Notes under the pieces: generated by a model
Databases searched by the model: none
The model's input: only the letters and a program-made list of their open reading frames with translations
Told to the model about the DNA's origin: nothing
Program-made: the position numbers and the translations under genes
Part shown: piece after piece, positions 8,304 to 16,258 of the stretch
Layout of the letters: every line of letters begins with the position of its first letter
Numbering within the stretch: position 1 is the first letter of the stretch
Assembly: GCF_000717915.1 (NCBI RefSeq)
Contig: NZ_JOCX01000009.1
Location: forward strand, 62,001-126,000
Direction of reading: 5' to 3'
DNA length: 64,000 nt
DNA from: Streptomyces sp. NRRL S-244
GTDB taxonomy: Bacteria; Actinomycetota; Actinomycetes; Streptomycetales; Streptomycetaceae

Positions 8304-8759
8304 AGGGCGTAGCGGCTCCCGTACAAAAAGCACTGAACGCTGTGCCGAGCCTATCCGGATCACCCTGGTCAGCAGTGGGCCGTCTATCCGATGTTGTCTG
8401 ATTTTATTGGCGCTTGAGGGGTCGTCAGGGCCCAGAACACGCGGTGGGCCCGTTACGGGCGGCGATCACCCGTGATGCGGGATTGACGGGATTTCGATGG
8501 CCTCCGCCACCCCGGGCCACCCCCTCCGCCACCCTCCCCGCCACCCCGGGCCACCCCGGCCTCCGGAAGCCGTCCCCGGACACCGGCCAGGGGCGGCCGT
8601 CATACCAGAGGAGGAGGCGGCCCGCCCCGTGATCAGACTCCAGTGGGCCAGGGAACGGGCACCTCGGCTGATCCCCCGCGGGGGTGCGCACGGCGACGAT
8701 GGGAGCGTCCCGCCGATCCGCAGACCGCACCCCGGTCCGCAGCCCGAGGAGTCGCTTCC
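8304..8759. other. Intergenic region between bldA and the ABC transporter
   Basis: This holds the bldA promoter region (upstream on the minus strand) and the leader of the ABC operon. Near 8505-8570 there are imperfect repeats of CCACCCCGGGCCACCCC on the + strand, which probably reflect low-complexity spacing sequence. I could not identify -10/-35 boxes with confidence and see no gene. Confidence 0.4.
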
Positions 8760-9533
8760 GTGACCACCATGAACTACGCCCCGCACACCACCCAGGCCGT
8801 GGCCGCCCGGGCCACCGGCCTCTCCAAGGTGTACGGCCAGGGCGAGACCCAGGTGGTCGCCCTGGACAACGTCTCCGTGGACTTCGGCCAGGGCCAGTTC
8901 ACCGCGATCATGGGCCCCTCGGGCTCCGGCAAGTCCACCCTGATGCACTGCGTCGCCGGTCTGGACACCTTCTCCGCCGGCTCCGTCCGCATCGGCGAGA
9001 CCGAGCTCGGCACCCTCAAGGACAAGCAGCTGACCCAGCTGCGCCGGGACAAGATCGGCTTCATCTTCCAGGCGTTCAACCTGCTGCCGACGCTGACGGC
9101 GCTGGAGAACATCACCCTGCCGATGGACATCGCGGGCCGCAAGCCCGACAAGCAGTGGCTGGACACCGTCATCGAGATGGTCGGCCTCTCCGGCCGCCTC
9201 GGCCACCGCCCCACCCAGCTCTCCGGCGGCCAGCAGCAGCGCGTGGCCGTGGCCCGCGCCCTGGCCTCCCGCCCCGAGATCATCTTCGGTGACGAGCCCA
9301 CCGGAAACCTGGACTCGCGCTCCGGCGCCGAGGTCCTCGGCTTCCTGCGCAACTCCGTCCGCGAGCTCGGCCAGACCGTCGTCATGGTCACCCACGACCC
9401 GGTCGCCGCCTCCTACGCGGACCGCGTCATCTTCCTCGCCGACGGCCGCATAGTCGACGAGGTGCTGAGCCCCACCGCCGACGGGGTGCTCGACCGCATG
9501 AAGGCCTTCGACGCCAAGGGCCGCACCAGCTGA
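8760..9533 (+). CDS. ABC transporter ATP-binding protein, MacB/LolD type
   Basis: Cytoplasmic ATPase of a MacB/LolD-like (mechanotransmission-type) ABC system. It should power the FtsX-type permease encoded 53 bases downstream. Walker A is GPSGSGKST, the Q-loop lies in FIFQAFNLLPTL, the signature is LSGGQQQRVAVARAL and Walker B is IIFGDEPTGNLDS, with the switch histidine in MVTHDP. All are intact. 257 residues from GTG 8760, with GAGGAG upstream; ATG 8769 is an alternative. The protein is closely similar to the ATPase encoded at 38853-39641. The substrate is unknown: relatives export peptides or lipids, or regulate cell-wall hydrolases. Confidence 0.93.
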   Translation: MTTMNYAPHTTQAVAARATGLSKVYGQGETQVVALDNVSVDFGQGQFTAIMGPSGSGKSTLMHCVAGLDTFSAGSVRIGETELGTLKDKQLTQLRRDKIGFIFQAFNLLPTLTALENITLPMDIAGRKPDKQWLDTVIEMVGLSGRLGHRPTQLSGGQQQRVAVARALASRPEIIFGDEPTGNLDSRSGAEVLGFLRNSVRELGQTVVMVTHDPVAASYADRVIFLADGRIVDEVLSPTADGVLDRMKAFDAKGRTS

Positions 9534-9586
9534 GGGACGTTCCCTCCCCGTCCCCGCTGACCCCTTACCACCTGGACTCCTCCACC

Positions 9587-12139
9587 ATGTTCCGTACCGC
9601 GCTGCGCAACGTGCTCGCGCACAAGGCCAGGCTGCTGATGACGGTGCTCGCCGTCGTCCTCGGCGTCGCCTTCGTCTCCGGCACCCTCGTCTTCACCGAC
9701 ACCCTCAGCAAGGCCCTCTCCAGCCAGTCCGCCAAGAGCTACGACGGCGTCGCCGTCTCCGTGACCTCGTACGGCCAGGGCCGGGGCGATGACGGCCAGA
9801 AGGAGGGCGAGGTCGGCCTCAGCCAGCAGACCCTCGACAAGGTCAAGGCCCTCAAGGGCGTCGACTCCGTCTCCGGCCGCGTCTCCGGCTTCGCCGGCGT
9901 CGGTGACGAGAAGGGCGAGCTGATCGGCTCCGGCTGGTCCAACAAGGGCTCCAACTTCGCCCCCGTCAAGGACGGCAAGGACCCGCGCTACACCTTCACC
10001 CAGGGCGCCGGCCCGGCCAAGGCCGACCAGATCGCCCTCGACAAGGCGACCGCCGACACCGGCAAGTACAAGGTCGGCGACAAGGTCCGCGTCGCCACCA
10101 ACGGCCCGGTGAAGGAGTACGCCCTCTCCGGCGTCTTCACCACCGAGGACGGCGCGGTCAGCGCGGGCGGCAGCCTGGTCCTCTTCGACACCGCCGTCGC
10201 CCAGGAGCTGTACCTCAAGCCCGGCTTCTACCAGGAGCTGTCCGTCGCCGCCCAGGCCGGGACCTCCGCCGACCAGCTGCTCGCCGACATCAAGCCGCTG
10301 CTCGACACCAAGCACACCAAGGCCCAGACGGGCGCCGCCCTCGCCGCCGAGCAGGCGAAGGACGTCGAGCGGGGCATGGCCAACATGAACCAGATGCTGC
10401 TCGCGTTCGCCGGCATCGCGCTCTTCGTCGGCATCTTCCTGATCTACAACACCTTCACCATGCTGGTCACCCAGCGCACCAAGGAGCTGGCCCTGCTGCG
10501 CGCCGTCGGCGCCAACCGCGGCCAGGTCATGCGCTCGGTCCTCACCGAGGCGCTGGTCGTCGGCGTCGTCTCCGCCGTCGTCGGCCTGGTCGCCGGCACC
10601 GGCCTGGCGGTCGCCATGCGCTCCGCGATCGAGGCCTTCGGCGCCAAGCTCCCGGCCGGCGACCTCGTGATCGCCCCGGGCACCGTCATCGCGGCCGTGG
10701 TCATCGGCGTCCTCGTCACCACCCTGGCCGCCCTGCTGCCGGCCTGGCGCACCGGCCGGATCGCCCCGGTCGCGGCCATGGGCAGCGCCCACCTGCCGGC
10801 CACCGCGAAGTCCCTGGTCGTACGGAACGTCCTCGGCTCGGTCATCAGCCTCGGCGGCATCGGCCTGGTCCTGCTCGGCGTGAACCAGGGCGGCTCGAAC
10901 GGCCGCATGATCCTCGGCGCCGGCGCGTTCTTCATGCTCATCGGCCTGATCGTGGTGCTCCCGCTGCTCTCCAAGCCGGTGATCGGGGCCGTGCGCCCCG
11001 CGCTGCAGAAGGTGTTCGGCATCCCCGGCAAGCTGGCCGCGCAGAACGCCGTGCGCAACCCGCGCCGCACCGCCGTCACCGCCGCCTCCCTGTCGATCGG
11101 CCTGACCCTGGTCACCACCCTGTCGGTGCTCGGCATCACCATGGGCACGGCCGTCGACAAGATGAGCACGGACAAGCTGAAGGCCGACTACAAGGTCTCC
11201 ATGGCCGCCGAGGGCATGAGCCTGGACAAGTCGGTCGCCGAGACCCTGGCCAAGGCCCCCGGCATCAAGGCGGTCTCCCCCCAGGCCGACGGCTACCTGA
11301 GGATCGGCGGCGAGTTCCGCTCCGCCTCCGGAGTCACCCCCTCCGCCATCGGCCAGATGCTCAACATCGACACCGTCGGCGGCTCGATGGACAGCCTCGC
11401 CAAGGGCGAGGTGGCCGTCGCCGAGACCGTCGCGAAGAAGCAGAACCTCTCCGTCGGCTCCGCGCTGGAAGTCCAGTACGACGACGGCCAGAAGGGCACG
11501 CTCAAGGTCGGCGCGGTCTACAAGGACCTGGAGGGCCTGCTCTCCCCGTACGTGCTCGACAACAAGATCCTCGCCTCGCACAGCGAGGAGCAGTACATCC
11601 GCGAGGTGTACGTCAACACCACCGACGGCGCCTCCAAGGCCGCGCAGCAGACGGTCGTCGACGCCCTCGGCAAGAACCCGGCGATCAAGGTCGCCACCCA
11701 GGAGGACATGCGCAACGAGATGGGCGGCATCATCAACACGATGCTGAACATCATGTACGGGCTGCTCGGCATGGCCCTGATCATCTCGGTGCTCGGCGTG
11801 GTCAACACCCTGGCGATGTCCGTCTTCGAGCGGACCCAGGAGATCGGCATGCTGCGGGCGATCGGTCTCGACCGCAGCCGGGTCAAGAACATGATCCGCC
11901 TGGAAGCCGTGGTCATCTCGCTCTTCGGCGCGGTGCTCGGTGTCGGCATCGGCGTCTTCCTCGCCTGGGCGGTGGGCACCACCATCGCCAAGGGGGTCCC
12001 GAACTACACCCTGGTCCTTCCGTGGGACCGGATCGGCATCTTCCTCCTGCTGGCCGGCGTGGTCGGCGTCCTGGCGGCCATGTGGCCCGCCCGCAGCGCG
12101 GCCCGGCTGAACATGCTGACCGCCATCAAGACCGAGTAG
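9587..12139 (+). CDS. ABC transporter permease with two FtsX domains
   Basis: 850-residue membrane protein partnering the ATPase just upstream. The order is: one N-terminal transmembrane helix, an extracytoplasmic MacB-core-like domain (about 45-250), a first FtsX domain with three helices (about 265-395, including LLRAVGANRGQV), a two-helix linker (about 410-470), a second extracytoplasmic domain (about 520-710), and a C-terminal FtsX domain (about 720-850, with MLRAIGLDRSRV). Such ten-helix permeases are typical of actinobacterial export or signalling systems that act on the cell surface. It is followed by a strong terminator, so the two genes form one operon. Confidence 0.92.
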   Translation: MFRTALRNVLAHKARLLMTVLAVVLGVAFVSGTLVFTDTLSKALSSQSAKSYDGVAVSVTSYGQGRGDDGQKEGEVGLSQQTLDKVKALKGVDSVSGRVSGFAGVGDEKGELIGSGWSNKGSNFAPVKDGKDPRYTFTQGAGPAKADQIALDKATADTGKYKVGDKVRVATNGPVKEYALSGVFTTEDGAVSAGGSLVLFDTAVAQELYLKPGFYQELSVAAQAGTSADQLLADIKPLLDTKHTKAQTGAALAAEQAKDVERGMANMNQMLLAFAGIALFVGIFLIYNTFTMLVTQRTKELALLRAVGANRGQVMRSVLTEALVVGVVSAVVGLVAGTGLAVAMRSAIEAFGAKLPAGDLVIAPGTVIAAVVIGVLVTTLAALLPAWRTGRIAPVAAMGSAHLPATAKSLVVRNVLGSVISLGGIGLVLLGVNQGGSNGRMILGAGAFFMLIGLIVVLPLLSKPVIGAVRPALQKVFGIPGKLAAQNAVRNPRRTAVTAASLSIGLTLVTTLSVLGITMGTAVDKMSTDKLKADYKVSMAAEGMSLDKSVAETLAKAPGIKAVSPQADGYLRIGGEFRSASGVTPSAIGQMLNIDTVGGSMDSLAKGEVAVAETVAKKQNLSVGSALEVQYDDGQKGTLKVGAVYKDLEGLLSPYVLDNKILASHSEEQYIREVYVNTTDGASKAAQQTVVDALGKNPAIKVATQEDMRNEMGGIINTMLNIMYGLLGMALIISVLGVVNTLAMSVFERTQEIGMLRAIGLDRSRVKNMIRLEAVVISLFGAVLGVGIGVFLAWAVGTTIAKGVPNYTLVLPWDRIGIFLLLAGVVGVLAAMWPARSAARLNMLTAIKTE

Positions 12140-12164
12140 GGCACGCCGTTCACGGCAGGGACAC

Positions 12165-12200
12165 GGAAGGGCCCCGGGGCACACGCCCCGGGGCCCTTCC
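12165..12200. terminator. Terminator between ABC operon and cfa
   Basis: A perfect 16-base-pair stem (arm GGAAGGGCCCCGGGGC) with a 4-base ACAC loop lies between convergent genes and can act in both directions. Confidence 0.9.
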
Positions 12201-12254
12201 CGCTGTCGTACGCGGCCGTACGAGGGACGCCCGTACGAGGGCTGCCGTACGGGG

Positions 12255-13646
12255 TCACGCGCCCCAGGTGCGCAGCCGCAGCGGCAGCCCCGAGCGGCCG
12301 CCCGCCGCGGGCTTCACGGCGAGGACCTGGTTGACGCCGAGCCGGCCGTGCTCGAAGCCCAGCGCCGAGGCCGCCATGTACAGCCGCCAGACCCGGGCCC
12401 GCCCCGGCGAGGTCAGCCGTACGGCCTCCTCCCAGCGCTCCTCCAGCCGCGCCACCCAGGCCCGCAGGGTCAGCGCGTAGTGCTCGCGCAGCGCCTCCAC
12501 GTCGCGGACCTCGAACCCGGCCCGCTCCAGCTCGCCCACCGTCGTGCCCAGCGGGGAGAGTTCGCCGTCGGGGAAGACGTAGGCGTCGATGAACTCGTCG
12601 ACCCGGTACGCCTCTTCGTCCGGCTCCGGCGGGCGCGCGATCTGGTGGTTCAGCAGCCGGCCGCCGGGCGCCAGCAGGGCGTGCAGGGTGCGGGCGTACT
12701 CGCGGTAGCGCTCCGCGCCGACGTGCTCGGCCATGCCGATGGACGAAATGGCGTCGTACGGGCCGTCCTTGACGTCCCGGTAGTCCTGGATCCGGATGTC
12801 GAGCCGGTCGGCCAGGCCCTCCTCCGCGGCCCGCTTGCGGGCGTACACGGCCTGCTCGCGCGAGAGGGTGATGCCGGTGACGCGGACCCCGTACTCCCGG
12901 GCGGCGTGCAGGGCCATGGAGCCCCAGCCGCAGCCGACGTCGAGGAGCCGCTGGCCGGGCTGGAGGCCCAGCTTCCGGCAGACCAGGTCGAGTTTGTCCC
13001 GCTGGGCCTCCTCCAGGGTGGAGCCGGGGCTCCAGTAGGCGCAGGAGTACACCATCGAGGGACCCAGGACGTGCTCGTAGAACTCGTTGCCGACGTCGTA
13101 GTGGTGACTGATCGCCTGCCGGTCCCGGTTCTTGGTGTGCGTCGGGCCGCCGCGGCGGGGGGCCTCCTCCGGCGGCGGCGCGGGCGCCGGCCACGGCCGG
13201 GCCAGGGCGACGAGGTCGCGCAGGGCGGCCCGGGCGTCCGGATCGCGCAGCAGCGCGGCGGTCCCGGCGGCGCCCGCGGCCCGCTCCGGCAGCTGCGGCA
13301 GCTGGGAGCGCAGGGCGGCGAGCTTGCCGAGGCCGGAGCGGCGGACCGCCGGCGGGGCCTCGGGGACGGCGGCGGGCCCGCGCTCCCAGAGCAGCCCGGC
13401 CACCCGGTCCAGCAGTTCGAAGAGGTCGCCCTCCACGGTCAGGTCCCCGGCCACCCAGGCCCGGGCCAGGCCCAGTTCACCCGGCCGCCACAGCACGCGG
13501 CGCAGGGCGCGCCGGTTGGCCAGCACCAGGGTGGGTCCGGCGGGCGGCCCGGCCTCGCTGCCGTCCCAGGCACGAATCCGGACGGGCAGGGGGGCGCCCA
13601 GCAGGGTCTCGGCAAGAGCGGCCAGCCGCGGCGCGGCTTCGGTCAT
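12255..13646 (-). CDS. cfa: Cyclopropane-fatty-acyl-phospholipid synthase family methyltransferase
   Basis: SAM-dependent enzyme predicted to methylenate double bonds in membrane phospholipid acyl chains. The N-terminal 140 residues form the variable lipid-binding region. The methyltransferase core begins near residue 170 with NEFYEHVLGPSMVYSCAYW, then motif I LLDVGCGWGSMALHAA, and the bicarbonate/acyl-site region with GMAEHVG and LLNHQIARP. The length of 463 residues is a little over the usual 380-430. I chose ATG 13646 because GGAGG sits eight bases upstream; a GTG at 13655 lies too close to that site. It follows ndh in the same direction, 172 bases away, with a hairpin between. Confidence 0.9.
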   Translation of the reverse strand: MTEAAPRLAALAETLLGAPLPVRIRAWDGSEAGPPAGPTLVLANRRALRRVLWRPGELGLARAWVAGDLTVEGDLFELLDRVAGLLWERGPAAVPEAPPAVRRSGLGKLAALRSQLPQLPERAAGAAGTAALLRDPDARAALRDLVALARPWPAPAPPPEEAPRRGGPTHTKNRDRQAISHHYDVGNEFYEHVLGPSMVYSCAYWSPGSTLEEAQRDKLDLVCRKLGLQPGQRLLDVGCGWGSMALHAAREYGVRVTGITLSREQAVYARKRAAEEGLADRLDIRIQDYRDVKDGPYDAISSIGMAEHVGAERYREYARTLHALLAPGGRLLNHQIARPPEPDEEAYRVDEFIDAYVFPDGELSPLGTTVGELERAGFEVRDVEALREHYALTLRAWVARLEERWEEAVRLTSPGRARVWRLYMAASALGFEHGRLGVNQVLAVKPAAGGRSGLPLRLRTWGA

Positions 13647-13740
13647 CGTAGGCACCTCCGGTAATGATCCGACCGAACGGCCTACCCACTTCGGGCGGCG
13701 CTCAATCGGACGACACTCCGAACAGGGCTACGGGGGCACG

Positions 13741-13784
13741 CCGAAGGGGCCGCCCGCACCACGGATGGCGGACGGCCCCTTCGG
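13741..13784 (-). terminator. Terminator after ndh
   Basis: A 12-base-pair perfect stem (CCGAAGGGGCCG and complement) with a 20-base loop starts 34 bases past the ndh stop codon. Confidence 0.7.
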
Positions 13785-13818
13785 GGACGTGCTGGAGGAG
13801 TTGCCGGTCAGGCCCGGG

Positions 13819-15204
13819 TCAGGAGGCCTTGGCCTTGGCGGCCGGGGCGGCGGTGGCGGCCGGAGCCGGCGCCGGCTTGGCGGCCTCGTAGAACTCCTCG
13901 CGCGGGGTCTCCAGCGCACCGAGGGAGACGACCTCGCGCTTGAGGAACATGGCGAGGGTCCAGTCGGCGAAGACGCGGATCTTGCGGTTCCAGGTCGGCA
14001 TGGCCATGCCGTGGTAGCCACGGTGCATGTACCAGGCGAGCCGGCCCTTGAGCTTGATCTTCGTCTTGCCCATGACGATCATCGCGACGCCCTTGTGGAG
14101 GCCGAGGCCCGCCACCGCACCCTTGTTGGAGTGCGAGTACTCGGCCTGCGGGAAGCCCCGCATGCCCGAGATGACGTTGTCGCCGAGGACCTTGGCCTGG
14201 CGCAGCGCGTGCTGGGCGTTCGGCGGGCACCAGGCGTTCTCGACGCCGGCCTTGCGGGCGGCGACGTCCGGGACCTGGGCGTTGTCGCCCGCGGCCCAGA
14301 TGTAGTCGGTGCCCTGGACCTGGAGGGTCGGGGCGGTGTCGACGTGGCCGCGCGGGCCCAGCGGCAGGCCGTAGCGGGCCAGCACCGGGTTGGGCTTGAC
14401 GCCGGCGGTCCACACGAGGGTGTCGGAGTCGACCTCGAGGCCGTTCTTCAGCACCACGTGGCCGTCCACACAGGAGTCCATCGAGGTGTTGAGGTAGATC
14501 TCGATGCCGCGGGACTCGAGGTGCTCCTTGCCCCAGGTGCCGAGCTTGGGCCCGACCTCGGGGAGGATCTTGTCGGCCGCGTCCACCAGGATGAAGCGCA
14601 TGTCCTCGCGCTTGATGGTGGTGTAGTACTTCGCGGCGTCGCGGGCCATGTCCTCGACCTCGCCGATCGTCTCGGCACCGGCGAAGCCACCGCCGACGAA
14701 GACGAAGGTGAGGGCCTTGCGGCGGACGTTCTCGTCCGTCGTGGACTCGGCCTTGTCGAGCTGCTCGAGGACGTGGTTGCGCAGGCCGATGCCCTCTTCG
14801 ACGCCCTTCATACCGATGCCCTGTTCGGCGAGGCCGGGGATCGGGAAGGTGCGGGAGACGGCGCCGAGCGCGATCACCAGGTAGTCGAAAGGCAGCTCGT
14901 ACGCCTCGCCGACCAGCGGCGTGACGACGGCGACCTTGCGGTCCTGGTCGATGCTGGTGACCCGGCCGGTGAGAACCTCTGCCTTGGGCAGCACGCGTCG
15001 CAGCGGGACGACGACGTGCCGAGGCGAGATGCTGCCTGCGGCCACTTCGGGGAGGAAGGGCTGGTAGGTCATGTACGACCGCGGGTCGACGACCGTGACG
15101 GTCGCCTCGCCATAGCGCATCTTCTTCATGATCCGCTTGGCCGCGTACAGGCCTACGTACCCACCTCCTACAACGAGGATCCTGGGACGCTCCGTGGTGC
15201 TCAT
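13819..15204 (-). CDS. ndh: Type II NADH dehydrogenase
   Basis: Single-subunit, non-proton-pumping NADH:quinone oxidoreductase at the inner face of the membrane, 461 residues. The FAD-binding motif VVGGGYVGLYAA lies at the N-terminus. A second dinucleotide fold, for NADH, has FVFVGGGFAGAET near residue 165, and YIWAAGDNAQVPD contacts FAD. The C-terminal segment with two hydrophobic/amphipathic stretches should attach it to the membrane. An Ala/Lys-rich tail follows. ATG 15204 gives the canonical N-terminus; an in-frame GTG lies at 15222. A Rex-like operator lies 34 bases upstream, suggesting induction when NADH is high. Confidence 0.93.
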   Translation of the reverse strand: MSTTERPRILVVGGGYVGLYAAKRIMKKMRYGEATVTVVDPRSYMTYQPFLPEVAAGSISPRHVVVPLRRVLPKAEVLTGRVTSIDQDRKVAVVTPLVGEAYELPFDYLVIALGAVSRTFPIPGLAEQGIGMKGVEEGIGLRNHVLEQLDKAESTTDENVRRKALTFVFVGGGFAGAETIGEVEDMARDAAKYYTTIKREDMRFILVDAADKILPEVGPKLGTWGKEHLESRGIEIYLNTSMDSCVDGHVVLKNGLEVDSDTLVWTAGVKPNPVLARYGLPLGPRGHVDTAPTLQVQGTDYIWAAGDNAQVPDVAARKAGVENAWCPPNAQHALRQAKVLGDNVISGMRGFPQAEYSHSNKGAVAGLGLHKGVAMIVMGKTKIKLKGRLAWYMHRGYHGMAMPTWNRKIRVFADWTLAMFLKREVVSLGALETPREEFYEAAKPAPAPAATAAPAAKAKAS

Positions 15205-15238
15205 GGAACGAGTATCCAGCACCCCAAGGGGTGACGCT

Positions 15239-15254
15239 CGTGAGCCCCTTCACA
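15239..15254 (-). promoter_or_regulatory. Candidate Rex (redox) operator upstream of ndh
   Basis: On the + strand CGTGAGCCCCTTCACA compares with the Rex consensus TGTGAA-N4-TTCACA, with two mismatches in the 12 defined positions. It lies just upstream of the ndh coding region. Rex is an NADH-sensing repressor of respiratory genes in Streptomyces, and ndh is, as I recall, among its reported targets. This is a sequence match only. Confidence 0.55.
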
Positions 15255-15286
15255 AGGTGCCGGAGGGCCTCTGCTACACTGCGCGG

Positions 15287-15520
15287 CCCACGTGACGGAG
15301 GTCATGGCGCGAAACGGGAACCAGGGTGTAACAGGATTCGTTGTTCACCCGTCCTGAACTGGCCTCCAGGCCTGTAAGCGGAGTAGACCACCGGGTTGGT
15401 GGATACCTACCGACGCGCCTGGACCGCACCCTCGTTTCGCACGAACGCTCGGACAAAAGAGGCCTGATGGCCCCCGGAGCGCCCCGAAGGACCCTTCCCG
15501 CGGCCCATCAGGCCCCTTTT
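15287..15520 (+). ncRNA. Candidate structured non-coding RNA ending at a terminator
   Basis: No coding frame here has the expected third-base bias, yet the + strand is rich in structure. A bulged hairpin pairs GGGTG-AACA with TGTT-CACCC near 15330-15357. A CCACC-GGGTT-GGTGG hairpin lies near 15387-15401. A factor-independent terminator pairs GGCCTGATGG (15461-15470) with CCATCAGGCC (15505-15514), followed by CCTTTT. A TACACT box at 15275-15280 could be its -10 element. It might be a small RNA or a leader. The family is not recognised and the 5' end is a guess. Confidence 0.35.
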
Positions 15521-15523
15521 CCT

Positions 15524-15539
15524 TGTGAAGAACTTCACG
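15524..15539. promoter_or_regulatory. Second Rex-like dyad
   Basis: TGTGAAGAACTTCACG matches TGTGAA-N4-TTCACA at all but the last position. It sits upstream of the toxin-antitoxin genes and about 320 bases from ndh, so it may be a distal operator, a site for another regulator, or a simple hairpin. Confidence 0.35.
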
Positions 15540-15630
15540 AACTTTCTGTGGAGGAGGGGACCTAAGGCCCCCGTAAAGCCCTCCGAAGGTCCCCGAAGCC
15601 CCCACGAGCCCTCGCGCGAAGCCCCGGCAC

Positions 15631-15653
15631 GTGTACACGGCCACGCGTACACT
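15631..15653 (+). promoter_or_regulatory. Promoter and operator of the toxin-antitoxin operon
   Basis: A perfect palindrome GTGTACAC (15631-15638) is followed by GCGTACAC overlapping a -10 box TACACT (15648-15653). The antitoxin ATG begins seven bases after the box, so transcription probably starts at the ATG itself (leaderless). The repeated GTACAC halves near the promoter are a plausible binding site for the antitoxin's own repressor function. Confidence 0.6.
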
Positions 15654-15659
15654 GCTCTC

Positions 15660-15932
15660 ATGAGTGAGAACGCTGTGACCGTGCGCGAAGCCCGCGCCCA
15701 CCTCGCGGACCACATCAACCGTGCCGAGCAGGGCGCCTCGACCATCATCACCCGCAACGGTGCCCCGGTGGCCGCTCTCGTACCCATCGCCGATTTCAAC
15801 GCGCTGGAGGAAGCGGCCGACGAACTGCTCTCGCGCGAAGCCGAAGCCGTTCTGGCCGAGGGCGGCCCGACCGTGACGATGGCCGAGCTCTTGGCCGACC
15901 TGTTCACCGAGCACGGCGAAGGGACGGCGTGA
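15660..15932 (+). CDS. Type II antitoxin, Phd/YefM family
   Basis: 90-residue antitoxin. The N-terminal half is the Phd/YefM DNA-binding fold: VTVREARAHLADHINRAEQG, then TIITRNGAPVAALVP, a strand pair typical of the family. The C-terminal half (about 45-90) is acidic and helical and should wrap the toxin. The stop codon overlaps the toxin GTG by four bases (GTGA), the usual coupling in such modules. It is likely autoregulated through the GTACAC palindromes upstream. The ATG at 15660 probably lies at the transcript's 5' end. Confidence 0.92.
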   Translation: MSENAVTVREARAHLADHINRAEQGASTIITRNGAPVAALVPIADFNALEEAADELLSREAEAVLAEGGPTVTMAELLADLFTEHGEGTA

Positions 15933-16198
15933 AGTACGCGCTCCGCTTCACCGCGGCGGCGCAACGACAGCTTCGCGCCATCGACCGGCCTGCGGCGATG
16001 CGCATCCTGGCCGCGCTGACCGCGCTCGGTGACGATCCGTACCGCGAGGACGCCGACGTCAAGAAACTCAGCGGCCCGTCCGGCCTCTACCGGCTGCGGG
16101 TCGGCAGCTACCGGATCGCCTACCAAGTCCTTGACGGCGAGCTCGTCATCCTCGTCGTCAAAGTCGGCGACCGCCGCGACGTGTACCGCGACATCTGA
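15929..16198 (+). CDS. Type II toxin, RelE/ParE family
   Basis: 89-residue basic toxin of the RelE/ParE fold, coupled to the antitoxin by a 4-base overlap. The sequence shows YALRFTAAAQRQLRAID at the N-terminus, KKLSGPSGLYRLRVGSYRIAY in the central sheet (Arg and Tyr residues match those used by RelE-type ribosome-dependent mRNA interferases), and VVKVGDRRDVYRDI at the end. The pattern is closer to RelE than to ParE, so mRNA cleavage at the ribosome is the likelier activity. Gyrase poisoning is not excluded. No decay is visible; the module appears intact. Confidence 0.9.
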   Translation: MKYALRFTAAAQRQLRAIDRPAAMRILAALTALGDDPYREDADVKKLSGPSGLYRLRVGSYRIAYQVLDGELVILVVKVGDRRDVYRDI

Positions 16199-16215
16199 GC
16201 GGCTGAACGCGGCGG

Positions 16216-16257
16216 CGGTGGTGGTGTTCCGGTGAGCTCACCAGAACACCACCACCG
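16216..16257. terminator. Bidirectional terminator between toxin and ppx
   Basis: A 14-base-pair outer stem (CGGTGGTGGTGTTC and complement) continues, after one mismatch, into GGTGAGCTCACC, forming a nearly continuous hairpin between convergent genes. Confidence 0.88.
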
Positions 16258-16258
16258 G

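Noticed and set aside
15341..15565. 74-codon frame downstream of ndh
   Set aside because: Composition lacks coding bias and it crosses a strong terminator hairpin, so the region is better explained as RNA.
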